A DNA stretch of 64,000 bases from Streptomyces roseirectus (GTDB lineage Bacteria; Actinomycetota; Actinomycetes; Streptomycetales; Streptomycetaceae), in the NCBI RefSeq assembly GCF_014489635.1, contig NZ_CP060828.1, positions 6,904,001 to 6,968,000 on the forward strand, written 5' to 3'. Of this stretch, positions 49,657 through 57,261 are shown piece after piece; position 1 is the stretch's first letter; the number at the start of each line of letters is the position of its first letter. Made by a program: the position numbers and the translations under genes. The notes beneath the pieces are model-generated. The model was not told where the DNA came from, ran no database searches, and saw only the letters and a list, made by a program, of their open reading frames with translations.

Positions 49657-49710
49657 GAGCGGTAGCCGCAGATCAGGCACGGCCCCGCGCTCCTGAAGGA
49701 CTTGGGTGCG
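49657..49710. repeat. Dispersed intergenic element, copy 4 (variant)
   Basis: AGCGGTAGCCGCAGATCAGG followed by CACGGCCCCGCGCTCCTGAA. This matches the element before lspA more closely than its two immediate neighbours. Confidence 0.75.
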
Positions 49711-49791
49711 GGTGGGTGGTTGGGTGCGGGCGGCCCACTCGGCGGTACTCGCCCTGCCAGGTCGCGCCACACGACGGCCGCCGCGTGCCCA

Positions 49792-50450
49792 GGCGCAGCC
49801 ACGATGCACCCGCGCCTAATCGCAGCCTCATCCCGCCACCACCGCGCCCCGCGCAGCCACGACGCGCCGGGCCCAACCGCAGCCCCATCCCGCTACGGCC
49901 CCGGGCCCCCGCGCAGCCATGACGCGCCCGCGCTCGCCTCACTCGCAGTCCCGCCCCGCTACCGCCGCGTCCTCGCGCAGCCACGATGCACCCGCATCCG
50001 GCTCACTCGCAGTCCCGCCCCGCTACCGCTGCGTCCTCGCGCAGCCATGACGCGCCCGCATCCGGCTCACTCGCAGTCCCGCCCCGCTACCGCTGCGTCC
50101 TCGCGCGACCACGACGTGCCCGCGCCAGGCTCACCCACCGCCGCGTCCCCGCGCAGCCACGACGTGCCCGCGCCAGGCTCACCCACCGCCGCGTCCCCGC
50201 GCAGCCACGACGTGCCCGCGCCAGGCTCACCCACCGCCGCGTCCCCGCGCAGCCACGACGTGCCCGCGCCAGGCTCACCCACCGCCGCGTCCCCGCGCAG
50301 CCACGACGTGCCCGCGCCAGGCTCACCCACCGCCGCGTCCCCGCGCAGCCACGACGCGCCCGCGCCCAGGCTCACCCACCGCCGCGTCCCCGCGCGACCA
50401 CGACGCGCCCGCGCCCGGCTCAACCGCAGCCCCGCCCTGCCACCGCCCCG
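49792..50450. repeat. Compound minisatellite with 58/60/64-bp and 48-bp units
   Basis: Units begin with CGCGCAGCCACGAYG (first copies GGCGCAG). Unit starts are at 49792, 49850, 49910, 49974 and 50038 (spacings 58, 60, 64, 64), then 50102, 50150, 50198, 50246, 50294 and 50342 (spacing 48). The 48-bp copies are almost identical, sharing CCGCGCCAGGCTCACCCACC. The longer units add CGCAGTCCCGCCCCGCTACC. The array lies in gene-free DNA between the antiporter and the MscS gene. It has no spacers and is not a CRISPR. Confidence 0.93.
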
Positions 50451-50533
50451 CATGCTCACATCCCTGACCTGCGCCCCCCACCCACCGCCACCCACCGCCA
50501 TCCACCGCCACCCACCGCCACTCACCCCCACAG

Positions 50534-51646
50534 CTACCCCCGCGACGCCCTTGGCGGTTCATGTGCCCGGCGGGGTGATGCGCCGTCCGGGCGGGGTGGG
50601 TGGAGGGGTGGGCGGATGGCGTCTGCGGTGTTGACTCGGGGGAGGGCGTAGGGGTGGTGTTCGTACAGCCAGCGGATCATCTGTTCGCGGACGGTGACGC
50701 GGACTTTCCAGATGTCGTCGGCGTCTTTGGCGGTTAGGAGGGCGCGGACCTCCATCGTGTTGGGGGTGGTGTCGGTGACCGTGAGGTCGTAGGCGCGGCC
50801 GTCCCACGCTTCGCAGGCGCGGAGGATGTCGCGGAGGTGGAGGCGCATGGTGTCGAGGGGGGCGGAGTGGTCCAGGTGCCAGTAGACGGTGCCCGTTAGT
50901 TGGGCGCCGCCTCGGGACCAGTTTTCGAAGGGTTTGGAGGTGAAGTAGGACACCGGCATGGTGATGCGGCGTTCGTCCCAGGTGCGGACGGTGAGGTAGG
51001 TGAGGGTGATGTCCTCGACGGTGCCCCACTCGCCGTCGACGACGACGGTGTCGCCGAGGCGGACCATGTCCCCGAAGGCGATCTGGAACCCGGCGAACAT
51101 GTTGCTGAGGGTGGACTGCGCGGCGACACCGGCGACGATGCCGATGATGCCGGCGGAGGCGAGCAGGGACGCGCCGGCGGCCCGCATCGCGGGGAACGTG
51201 AGGAGCATGGCGGCGACGGCGACGACCCCGACGACGGCCGCGACGACCCGCATGATCAGGGACACCTGGGTCCGCACCCGGCGTACGCGCGCGGGATCGC
51301 GGTGCGCGCGGGAGCTGGCGTAACGGGTGAACGTCGTCTCGACGACCGCGGCGGCGATGCGGACGACCAGCCAGGCGGCCGACCCGATGAGGACCAGCGT
51401 GAGGCCGCGCCCGATGCCGACCCGGTGTTCGAGAAGCAGCTCGGCGCTGTCGTAGGAGCCTCTGAGCAGCGCGGCGCACAGCAGGAGCTGGTAGGGGACG
51501 CGGCCCCGGCGCAGCAGACCCCACAGCGGGGTCTCCGAGTGCCGGGCGTCGGCCTTGCTCAGCAGCCGGTCGGTGGCCCAGCCGATGAACAGCGTGAGGA
51601 CGACCGAGCCGCCCACGACGATCACGGGACGGAGCAGGTTCTCCAT
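50534..51646 (-). CDS. MscS-family mechanosensitive channel
   Basis: A 370-residue membrane protein. Two or three N-terminal helices precede the pore helix region (MRAAGASLLASAGIIGIVAG then VAAQSTLSNMFAGFQIAFGD), followed by the beta domain (RLGDTVVVDGEWGTVEDITL) and a cytoplasmic alpha/beta domain. These features match small-conductance mechanosensitive channels, which release solutes on hypo-osmotic shock. ATG at 51646 starts immediately before the first helix. The last 30 residues are Pro/Arg-rich and reach the edge of the repeat region, so the native C terminus may have been extended. Confidence 0.9.
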   Translation of the reverse strand: MENLLRPVIVVGGSVVLTLFIGWATDRLLSKADARHSETPLWGLLRRGRVPYQLLLCAALLRGSYDSAELLLEHRVGIGRGLTLVLIGSAAWLVVRIAAAVVETTFTRYASSRAHRDPARVRRVRTQVSLIMRVVAAVVGVVAVAAMLLTFPAMRAAGASLLASAGIIGIVAGVAAQSTLSNMFAGFQIAFGDMVRLGDTVVVDGEWGTVEDITLTYLTVRTWDERRITMPVSYFTSKPFENWSRGGAQLTGTVYWHLDHSAPLDTMRLHLRDILRACEAWDGRAYDLTVTDTTPNTMEVRALLTAKDADDIWKVRVTVREQMIRWLYEHHPYALPRVNTADAIRPPLHPPRPDGASPRRAHEPPRASRG

Positions 51647-51760
51647 GCTGTCGAACGTAACCGCTTCACGGCGGCCCTGAACATCGGTTCGGTCCCGGAA
51701 TGGTGAGGCGTGTGTGAAGGCCGAGGTCACGGCGGTCACCGGGGCTGGCACCATGAGGGC

Positions 51761-52330
51761 ATGAACATCATGCTCTTTCACTCGACCTACGGTCTGCGGC
51801 CCGCCGTCCTCGACGCGGCGAAGCGGCTGGAGGCGGCCGGACACGTCGTATGGACGCCCGACCTGTTCCAGGGGCGGACGTTCGAGTCGGCCGAGGAGGG
51901 CATGGAGTTCAAGGAGACCGTCGGCAAGGAGGAGCTGCTGAAGCGGGCCGTCCTCGCCGCCGCCCCCTACTCCGAGCGCGGGCTCGTCTACGCCGGTTTC
52001 TCCCTGGGCGCCTCGATCGCGCAGACCCTCGCGCTCGGCGACGAGAAGGCGCGCGGCCTGCTCCTGCTGCACGGCACCTCGGACATCGCGCACAACGCGT
52101 CCGTCGACGAGCTGCCCGTCCAGCTGCACGTCGCCTCGCCGGACCAGTTCGAGACGGACGACTGGCTGAACTCCTGGTACCTCCAGATGGGGAGGATCGG
52201 CGCCGACGTCGAGGTGCACCGCTACGCCGGGGCCGGCCACCTCTACACCGACCCCGGGCTCCCCGACTACGACGAGGAGGCGGCCGAGAGCACCTGGCGG
52301 GTGGCCCTCGGCTTCCTCGACACGCTGTAG
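51761..52330 (+). CDS. Dienelactone-hydrolase-like alpha/beta hydrolase
   Basis: A 189-residue small alpha/beta hydrolase. It starts MNIMLFHSTYGLRPAVLDAA; the nucleophile elbow is YAGFSLGASIAQ, the acid lies near SPDQFETDDW, and the His is in YAGAGHLYTDPG. True dienelactone hydrolases use Cys at the elbow; here it is Ser, so the reaction may be ester or thioester hydrolysis instead. The substrate is unknown. ATG at 51761 lies after GAGGGC. It converges with phoD, leaving only 10 bp between the stop codons. Confidence 0.87.
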   Translation: MNIMLFHSTYGLRPAVLDAAKRLEAAGHVVWTPDLFQGRTFESAEEGMEFKETVGKEELLKRAVLAAAPYSERGLVYAGFSLGASIAQTLALGDEKARGLLLLHGTSDIAHNASVDELPVQLHVASPDQFETDDWLNSWYLQMGRIGADVEVHRYAGAGHLYTDPGLPDYDEEAAESTWRVALGFLDTL

Positions 52331-52340
52331 CGGGCGACCG

Positions 52341-53996
52341 CTACACCGGGTCGTGGGTCCGTTCGACCTTCTGGCTGCCACTCAGCGTGCGGTACGAGCG
52401 GGACCACGCGGACGTCGCGTCCCGCTTCGTCCGGTCGGACAGCGTGTAGTAGTCCATCTGCGCGCGGGCGGGCGTGATGTCGAGGACGCCGTAGCCGTGG
52501 CGGTCGGTGTCGACCCACTGGACGTGCCGGTTGGCGGCGCGGATGACCGGTGCGGCCAGCGCGCTGATGACGCCCTCGGGGGCGCCCGTGAGGTCGTCGA
52601 GGTTGTCGGAGGTGACCGAGGTGACGACGAACTCGGTGGCCGCCGACGGCGACAGCGGGTAGGTGCCGGCGTCGACGGGGACGTCGTTGGCCCAGGCCAT
52701 GTGGATGTCGCCGGTGAGGAAGACCGTGTTGGTGATGGCGTTCGACCTGAGGTGGGCCAACAGTTCGCGGCGGTCGTCGGTGTAGCCGTCCCACTGGTCG
52801 GTGTTGAGGGCCAGGCCCTCCTGCGGCAGGCCGAGGAGCTTGGCCAGCGGTTTGAGCAGGTCGGCGGTGAGGGAGCCGATGGCGAACGGCGCGATCATCA
52901 CCGAGTTGCCGACGAGCCGCCAGGTCGTGTCGGACGACTTCAGCCCGGCCTTCAGCCAGTCGAGCTGGGCCCGTCCGGTGAGCGTGCGCTCGGGGTCGTC
53001 GACCGAGCCGTTGCCCACCTTGACCTGCTGGGAGCGGAAGGAGCGCAGGTCGAGCAGGGAGAGGTCGGCGAGCTTGCCGAACCGCAGCCGCCGGTAGGTG
53101 GTGCCGGCGAGGGCGGGGCGGACCGGCATCCACTCGAAGTACGCCTGCCTGGCCGCCGCCTGACGGTTCGCCCAGGTGCCCTCGGCGCCCTCGGTGTGGT
53201 TCTCGGCGCCGCCGGACCAGGCGTCGTTGGCGAACTCGTGGTCGTCCCAGATCGCCACGACCGGCGCCTTGGCGTGCAGGGCCTGGAGGTCGGCGTCCGT
53301 CTTGTAGTTCCCGTGCCGGGCGCGGTAGTCGGCGAGGGTGATGATCTCGTGGGCCGGGACGTGCGGGCGGACCACCTTGCCGCGGGTGCCGTACTCGCCG
53401 GTGCCGTACTCGTAGATGTAGTCGCCGAGGTGCAGCCACGCGTCCAGGTCGTTCCGGGCGGCGAGGTGCCGGTACGCGGCGAAGTAGCCCGCCTCCCAGT
53501 TCGCGCAGGAGACCACGCCGAAGCGCAGGCCGGTCACCGCCGCGTCGGCCGCCGGGGCCGTGCGGGTGCGGGCGACGGGGGAGTGGGTGCCGCCCGCCGA
53601 GAAGCGGAACCAGTAGTCGGTGGCCGGGGCGAGGCCGCGGACGTCCGCCTTGACGGTGTGGTCGGCGGCGGCGGTCGCGGTGACCGAGCCCTTCGCGGCG
53701 ATGTCCGTGAGGGCCCGGTCGCGGGCGACGACCCACTCGACCTCGGTGTCCGGGCCGAGCCCCGAGCCGGGTATCGCCTCGGCGGTGGGCGTCACCCGGG
53801 TCCACAGGAGGACGCCGTCGGGGAGCGGGTCGCCGGAGGCGAGGCCGTGCAGGAAGGCGGGGGCCTGGTCCGCCGCGCGGGCGGGGAGGGCGGCGGCCAG
53901 CGGGCCGGCCAGAACGGCGGTCGCCGCCGCGGCCTTGACGACCGTACGGCGGCGAGGGGTGAGGGAGTCGGGGGTGCGTCTGCGGGGTGTGGTCAC
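52341..53996 (-). CDS. phoD: Tat-exported PhoD-type alkaline phosphatase
   Basis: A 551-residue secreted phosphodiesterase/phosphatase. The twin-arginine signal is [20 protein letters not shown] ending near ALPARA. A PhoD N-terminal Ig-like domain follows, then the metallophosphatase domain with [41 protein letters not shown] and [10 protein letters not shown]. It releases phosphate from organic phosphoesters and is expected to be PhoR-PhoP controlled; the S. coelicolor counterpart (SCO2068) is. The GTG at 53996 matches the short n-region. Confidence 0.95.
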   Translation of the reverse strand: MTTPRRRTPDSLTPRRRTVVKAAAATAVLAGPLAAALPARAADQAPAFLHGLASGDPLPDGVLLWTRVTPTAEAIPGSGLGPDTEVEWVVARDRALTDIAAKGSVTATAAADHTVKADVRGLAPATDYWFRFSAGGTHSPVARTRTAPAADAAVTGLRFGVVSCANWEAGYFAAYRHLAARNDLDAWLHLGDYIYEYGTGEYGTRGKVVRPHVPAHEIITLADYRARHGNYKTDADLQALHAKAPVVAIWDDHEFANDAWSGGAENHTEGAEGTWANRQAAARQAYFEWMPVRPALAGTTYRRLRFGKLADLSLLDLRSFRSQQVKVGNGSVDDPERTLTGRAQLDWLKAGLKSSDTTWRLVGNSVMIAPFAIGSLTADLLKPLAKLLGLPQEGLALNTDQWDGYTDDRRELLAHLRSNAITNTVFLTGDIHMAWANDVPVDAGTYPLSPSAATEFVVTSVTSDNLDDLTGAPEGVISALAAPVIRAANRHVQWVDTDRHGYGVLDITPARAQMDYYTLSDRTKRDATSAWSRSYRTLSGSQKVERTHDPV

Positions 53997-54014
53997 GACC
54001 CCTCAGATTACTGA

Positions 54015-54025
54015 CGGGTATGAAC
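54015..54025 (-). promoter_or_regulatory. Possible PHO-box half site upstream of phoD
   Basis: GTTCATACCCG on the minus strand resembles the 11-nt direct-repeat unit bound by PhoP in Streptomyces. A convincing second repeat in phase is not seen, so this is tentative. Confidence 0.3.
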
Positions 54026-54028
54026 GCG

Positions 54029-54057
54029 GGCGGGCGAACTCGTGAAGTCCGCCCGCC
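54029..54057 (-). terminator. Terminator between the DsbA-like gene and phoD
   Basis: A 12-bp stem (GGCGGGCGGACT with AGTTCGCCCGCC, including one G-T pair) and a 5-nt loop, 20 bp past the DsbA-like stop. It separates that gene from phoD on the same strand. Confidence 0.7.
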
Positions 54058-54077
54058 GGTTGTTCACCGGGCCGGGG

Positions 54078-54887
54078 TCAGCCCTTGATCGCGGCGTCGA
54101 CGACCTTGTTGAAGTCCTCCACCGTCATCAGCGGCGAGCCGTTGTTGAGCTGCTTGCCGTCCATGGTGAAGCCGGGCGTGCCCTGCACGCCCTCCTTGTT
54201 GTCGTCGAACGTCTTGGACATGGCCATCGCCCAGGCGTCGTACGTGCCGTCCTTGACGGCGGTCTGGAACTTCGCGTTGCCCTTGAGCGCGGGGACCGTG
54301 TCGGCTATCTCGATGAGGTAGCTGTCGTTCTTGAACTTGTCGCTCGTCTCGTCCGGGTGCCACTTCGTCGAGTACATCGCGGCCTTGTACTCCAGGAACG
54401 CCTCGGGGCTGACGTTCAGCGCGGCGCCCAGGGCGCTCAGGGCGTTCTTGGAGCCCTCGCCGTTGTCCTTGTTGTCGATGAAGGTGGCGCCGACGTACTG
54501 GAACTTGAACTTCCCGTCGTCGATGTCCTTCTTCACCGTGGTGCCGACGGTCTGCTCGAACTGGGCGCAGACCGGGCAGCGCGGGTCCTCGTAGATCTTG
54601 AGGGTCTTCTTCGCGGTGTCCTTGCCGATGACGACGGTCGTGCCGTCCTTGCCGGACGTGTTGGCCGGGGCGACGACCGTGTCGCTCTTCACGGCCTCCC
54701 AGTGGTCCGGCTTGTTCGCCTGGATGACGGCGTAGCTGATGCCGCCGGCCGCCGCCAGCACCGCCAGCGCCGAGGCGCCGACGATGATCTGCCGCCTGGC
54801 CTTGTCCTTCTTCGCCTGCCGCTCGCGCTCCTGGCGCAGCCGATCGCGCGCCGCGCTCTTCGCCGCCTGGCTGTTGCGCTTGCTCAT
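54078..54887 (-). CDS. Membrane-anchored DsbA-like thioredoxin-fold protein
   Basis: A 269-residue protein. A charged cytoplasmic segment (about 35 residues, Arg/Lys/Gln-rich) and one helix (IIVGASALAVLAAAGGISYAV) precede an external thioredoxin-like domain of the DsbA/DSBA_2 type. The redox motif CPVC is in YEDPRCPVCAQFEQTVG, and the cis-Pro is probably in VQGTPGFTMDG. It is probably a disulfide oxidoreductase or isomerase at the cell surface. ATG at 54887. The membrane protein gene lies just upstream on the same strand and may act with it. Confidence 0.9.
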   Translation of the reverse strand: MSKRNSQAAKSAARDRLRQERERQAKKDKARRQIIVGASALAVLAAAGGISYAVIQANKPDHWEAVKSDTVVAPANTSGKDGTTVVIGKDTAKKTLKIYEDPRCPVCAQFEQTVGTTVKKDIDDGKFKFQYVGATFIDNKDNGEGSKNALSALGAALNVSPEAFLEYKAAMYSTKWHPDETSDKFKNDSYLIEIADTVPALKGNAKFQTAVKDGTYDAWAMAMSKTFDDNKEGVQGTPGFTMDGKQLNNGSPLMTVEDFNKVVDAAIKG

Positions 54888-54953
54888 GGTGTTCTCCCTG
54901 CGGGTCCGTGTGAAAAGGGGGTCGCTGCTACGGGGGTGTCGTGCCGGGCGCGC

Positions 54954-55652
54954 TCACGCGCCGGCGAGCACCCCGAACGGCGGACCCCTGCGTCCCAGGG
55001 AGTGGACGAGGAGACGGTCGCGGACGACGGCCGTACGGCGCGCGGGGCGCGGCAGCCGGCCGGGGCCCCCGGCCTCGGTGCACGGGCGGTGCGTCACGGC
55101 GGCCACCGCGAGCAGCAGCGGCCGGAACGTCGTCGCGGCGGCGGCCCGCAGCAACTGGGCCAGCGCCCGCTCGCCCCGGCGCAGCCAGGCGGCGGCGACC
55201 AGGCCGACGCCGACGTGGGCCGCGAGCAGCCCCCACGCGGTCGCCGCGTCGGCGTGCGCGAGGAGGGCGGGGACCTGGCCGGAGTGGGTGACGCGGGCCA
55301 GCGGGGCGCCGACACCGGTGCCGTCACCGCACAGGACGTTCCAGCCGACCGAGCGCAGCGGGCCGGTGACCGGGCCGCCGGCGGGGCCGTAACAGACGTG
55401 CTGGCCGGTCGTGAACACCGTGTCGGCCGCCAGCTCCAGCGGGATCAGCAGCGCGGCGATCCGGCCGAAGCCGCGCTCGCGGCCCGCGAGGAGGTAGGCG
55501 AGCGCGAACACGGCCGCCGCGACCAGCGCGACCGTGTTCAGCGGCAGGGGGGCCCGGGACAGCAGGACGTGCGACGCGGTGCTGAGCGTCACGACGAGCG
55601 CCGTGAACAGCGCCGCGCGCACGGCTCTGAGTCGGGTCCCGGATATGTCCAT
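54954..55652 (-). CDS. Multi-pass membrane protein paired with the DsbA-like gene
   Basis: A 232-residue protein with four or five hydrophobic segments (such as AALFTALVVTLSTASHVLL, LNTVALVAAAVFALAYLLAG and AWGLLAAHVGVGLVAAAWL). A predicted loop carries two cysteines (TTGQHVCYGP and GWNVLCGDG), and His residues occur in several positions. The C-terminal 50 residues are basic and Pro/Arg-rich. I do not recognise the family. Adjacent position, 66 bp upstream of a CPVC protein, suggests a redox or membrane partner role. ATG at 55652; the start has little Shine-Dalgarno character. Confidence 0.7.
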   Translation of the reverse strand: MDISGTRLRAVRAALFTALVVTLSTASHVLLSRAPLPLNTVALVAAAVFALAYLLAGRERGFGRIAALLIPLELAADTVFTTGQHVCYGPAGGPVTGPLRSVGWNVLCGDGTGVGAPLARVTHSGQVPALLAHADAATAWGLLAAHVGVGLVAAAWLRRGERALAQLLRAAAATTFRPLLLAVAAVTHRPCTEAGGPGRLPRPARRTAVVRDRLLVHSLGRRGPPFGVLAGA

Positions 55653-55740
55653 AACACCGGCAGTGTGACACGGGGCCGCGTAAGAGACCCCTAAAAAATG
55701 CCTGTGACAGGGGCCGCAGCGGCTATGCGTGACCTCTACG

Positions 55741-57066
55741 TCACAGCCCCGGGATCCGGCCGTTGCGGAACAGGTCGACGAAGATCTGGTGGTCCGCACG
55801 CGCGCGGGCGCCGTACGCGTGCGCGAAGTCCACCAGGAGCGGCGCGAAGCCGTCCTCGTCGGCCGCGATCGCCGCGTCGATGGCCCGCTCCGTGGAGAAC
55901 GGCACCAGCGACTCGCCCGAGGTGTCGTCCGCCGCCGCGTGCATCGTCGCCGTCGCCCGGCCGAGGTCCGCGACGACCGCCGCGATCTCCTCCGGGTCGT
56001 CGATGTCGCCCCAGTCGAGGTCCACCGCGTACGGCGACACCTCGGCGACCAGCTGGCCCGCGCCGTCCAGCTCGGTCCAGCCCAGCCACGGGTCCGCGTG
56101 CGCCTGGAGGGCGCGCTGCGAGATCACCGTGCGGTGCCCCTCGTGCTGGAAGTACTCCTGGATCTCGCGGTCGGTGATGTGCCGGGACACGGCCGGGGTC
56201 TGGGCCTGCTTGATGTAGATCACGACGTCGTTCTCCAGGGCGTCGCTGTGCCCCTCAAGCAGGATGTTGTACGACGGCAGCCCCGCCGAGCCGATGCCGA
56301 TGCCCCGGCGGCCGACGACGTCCTTGACGCGGTAGGAGTCCGGGCGGGCCAGCGAGGAGTCCGGCAGGGTCTCCAGGTAGCCGTCGAACGCGGCCAGCAC
56401 CTTGTACCGCGTCGCCGCGTCCAGCTCGATCGAGCCGCCGCCCGAGGTGAAGCGGCGCTCGAAGTCCCGGATCTCCGTCATCGAGTCGAGGAGGCCGAAG
56501 CGGGTCAGCGCACGCGCGTCGCGCAGGGCGTCCAGCAGGGGGCCCTCCGCCGTGTCCAGCGTGAACGGCGGGACCTCGTCGCTCTTGGCGCCCGCCGCGA
56601 GCGCGTGGATCCGCTCGCGGTACGCGCCCGCGTAGACGCGCACCAGCTCGCCGATCTGGTCGTCCCCGAGGGCCTTGGCGTACCCGAGGAGGGCGACGGA
56701 GGCCGCGAACCGCTTGAGGTCCCAGGTGAAGGGGCCGACGTACGCCTCGTCGAAGTCGTTGACGTTGAAGATCAGGCGCCCGGTCGCGTCCATGTACGTG
56801 CCGAAGTTCTCCGCGTGCAGGTCGCCGTGGATCCATACGCGCGCGGTGCGGTCGTCCAGGTAGGGGCCGCCGTGCTTCTCGGCGTCGAGGTCGTGGTAGA
56901 AGAGGGCGGCCGTGCCCCGGTAGAACGCGAACGCGGACGCCGCCATCTTGCGGAACTTCACGCGGAACGCCGCCGGGTCGGCGGCCAGGAGCGCACCGAA
57001 CGCCGTGTCGAAGACGGCGAGTATCTCCTCGCCGCGCTGCTCGTCGTCGAGCGGGTTGACCGACAT
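55741..57066 (-). CDS. DUF2252-family protein
   Basis: A 441-residue cytoplasmic protein with the DUF2252 signature: KFRKMAASAFAFYRGTAALF, WIHGDLHAENFGTYMDATGR and FNVNDFDEAYVGPFTWDLKR. The family is related to the kinase-like phosphotransferase fold (HGDLHxxN and a DFD motif), but its substrate is unknown. ATG at 57066 is chosen because conservation begins there; the frame extends 64 codons further upstream through dnaE's promoter region. It is divergent from dnaE. Confidence 0.9.
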   Translation of the reverse strand: MSVNPLDDEQRGEEILAVFDTAFGALLAADPAAFRVKFRKMAASAFAFYRGTAALFYHDLDAEKHGGPYLDDRTARVWIHGDLHAENFGTYMDATGRLIFNVNDFDEAYVGPFTWDLKRFAASVALLGYAKALGDDQIGELVRVYAGAYRERIHALAAGAKSDEVPPFTLDTAEGPLLDALRDARALTRFGLLDSMTEIRDFERRFTSGGGSIELDAATRYKVLAAFDGYLETLPDSSLARPDSYRVKDVVGRRGIGIGSAGLPSYNILLEGHSDALENDVVIYIKQAQTPAVSRHITDREIQEYFQHEGHRTVISQRALQAHADPWLGWTELDGAGQLVAEVSPYAVDLDWGDIDDPEEIAAVVADLGRATATMHAAADDTSGESLVPFSTERAIDAAIAADEDGFAPLLVDFAHAYGARARADHQIFVDLFRNGRIPGL

Positions 57067-57261
57067 CGCCGGGTGCCTCCTGGTGCGTACGTGTTCGACA
57101 GCGTTTCTGCCGACTCCAACGGGCGGGGCCGTGGATAAGTGCCCGCCTGTGAAGGTACGCGGGGCGGACCCGTGAGTGTCAGTGGCCCGGCATAGACTTC
57201 CACCCGACCCCCAGAACGCACCCCCGTCCCGTCGTCCACCGTTTCCCCAGGAGGCCACGCC

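Noticed and set aside
49910..50450. CRISPR array suspected because of regular repeats
   Set aside because: The repeats are contiguous without unique spacers, the period is 48-64 bp and no cas genes are present.
49986..50651. Protein with repeated SHDVPAPGSPTAASPR or THRRVPAQPRRARARL units from the minisatellite
   Set aside because: All three frames stay open because the unit length is a multiple of three; no start with a ribosome site, no conserved domain.
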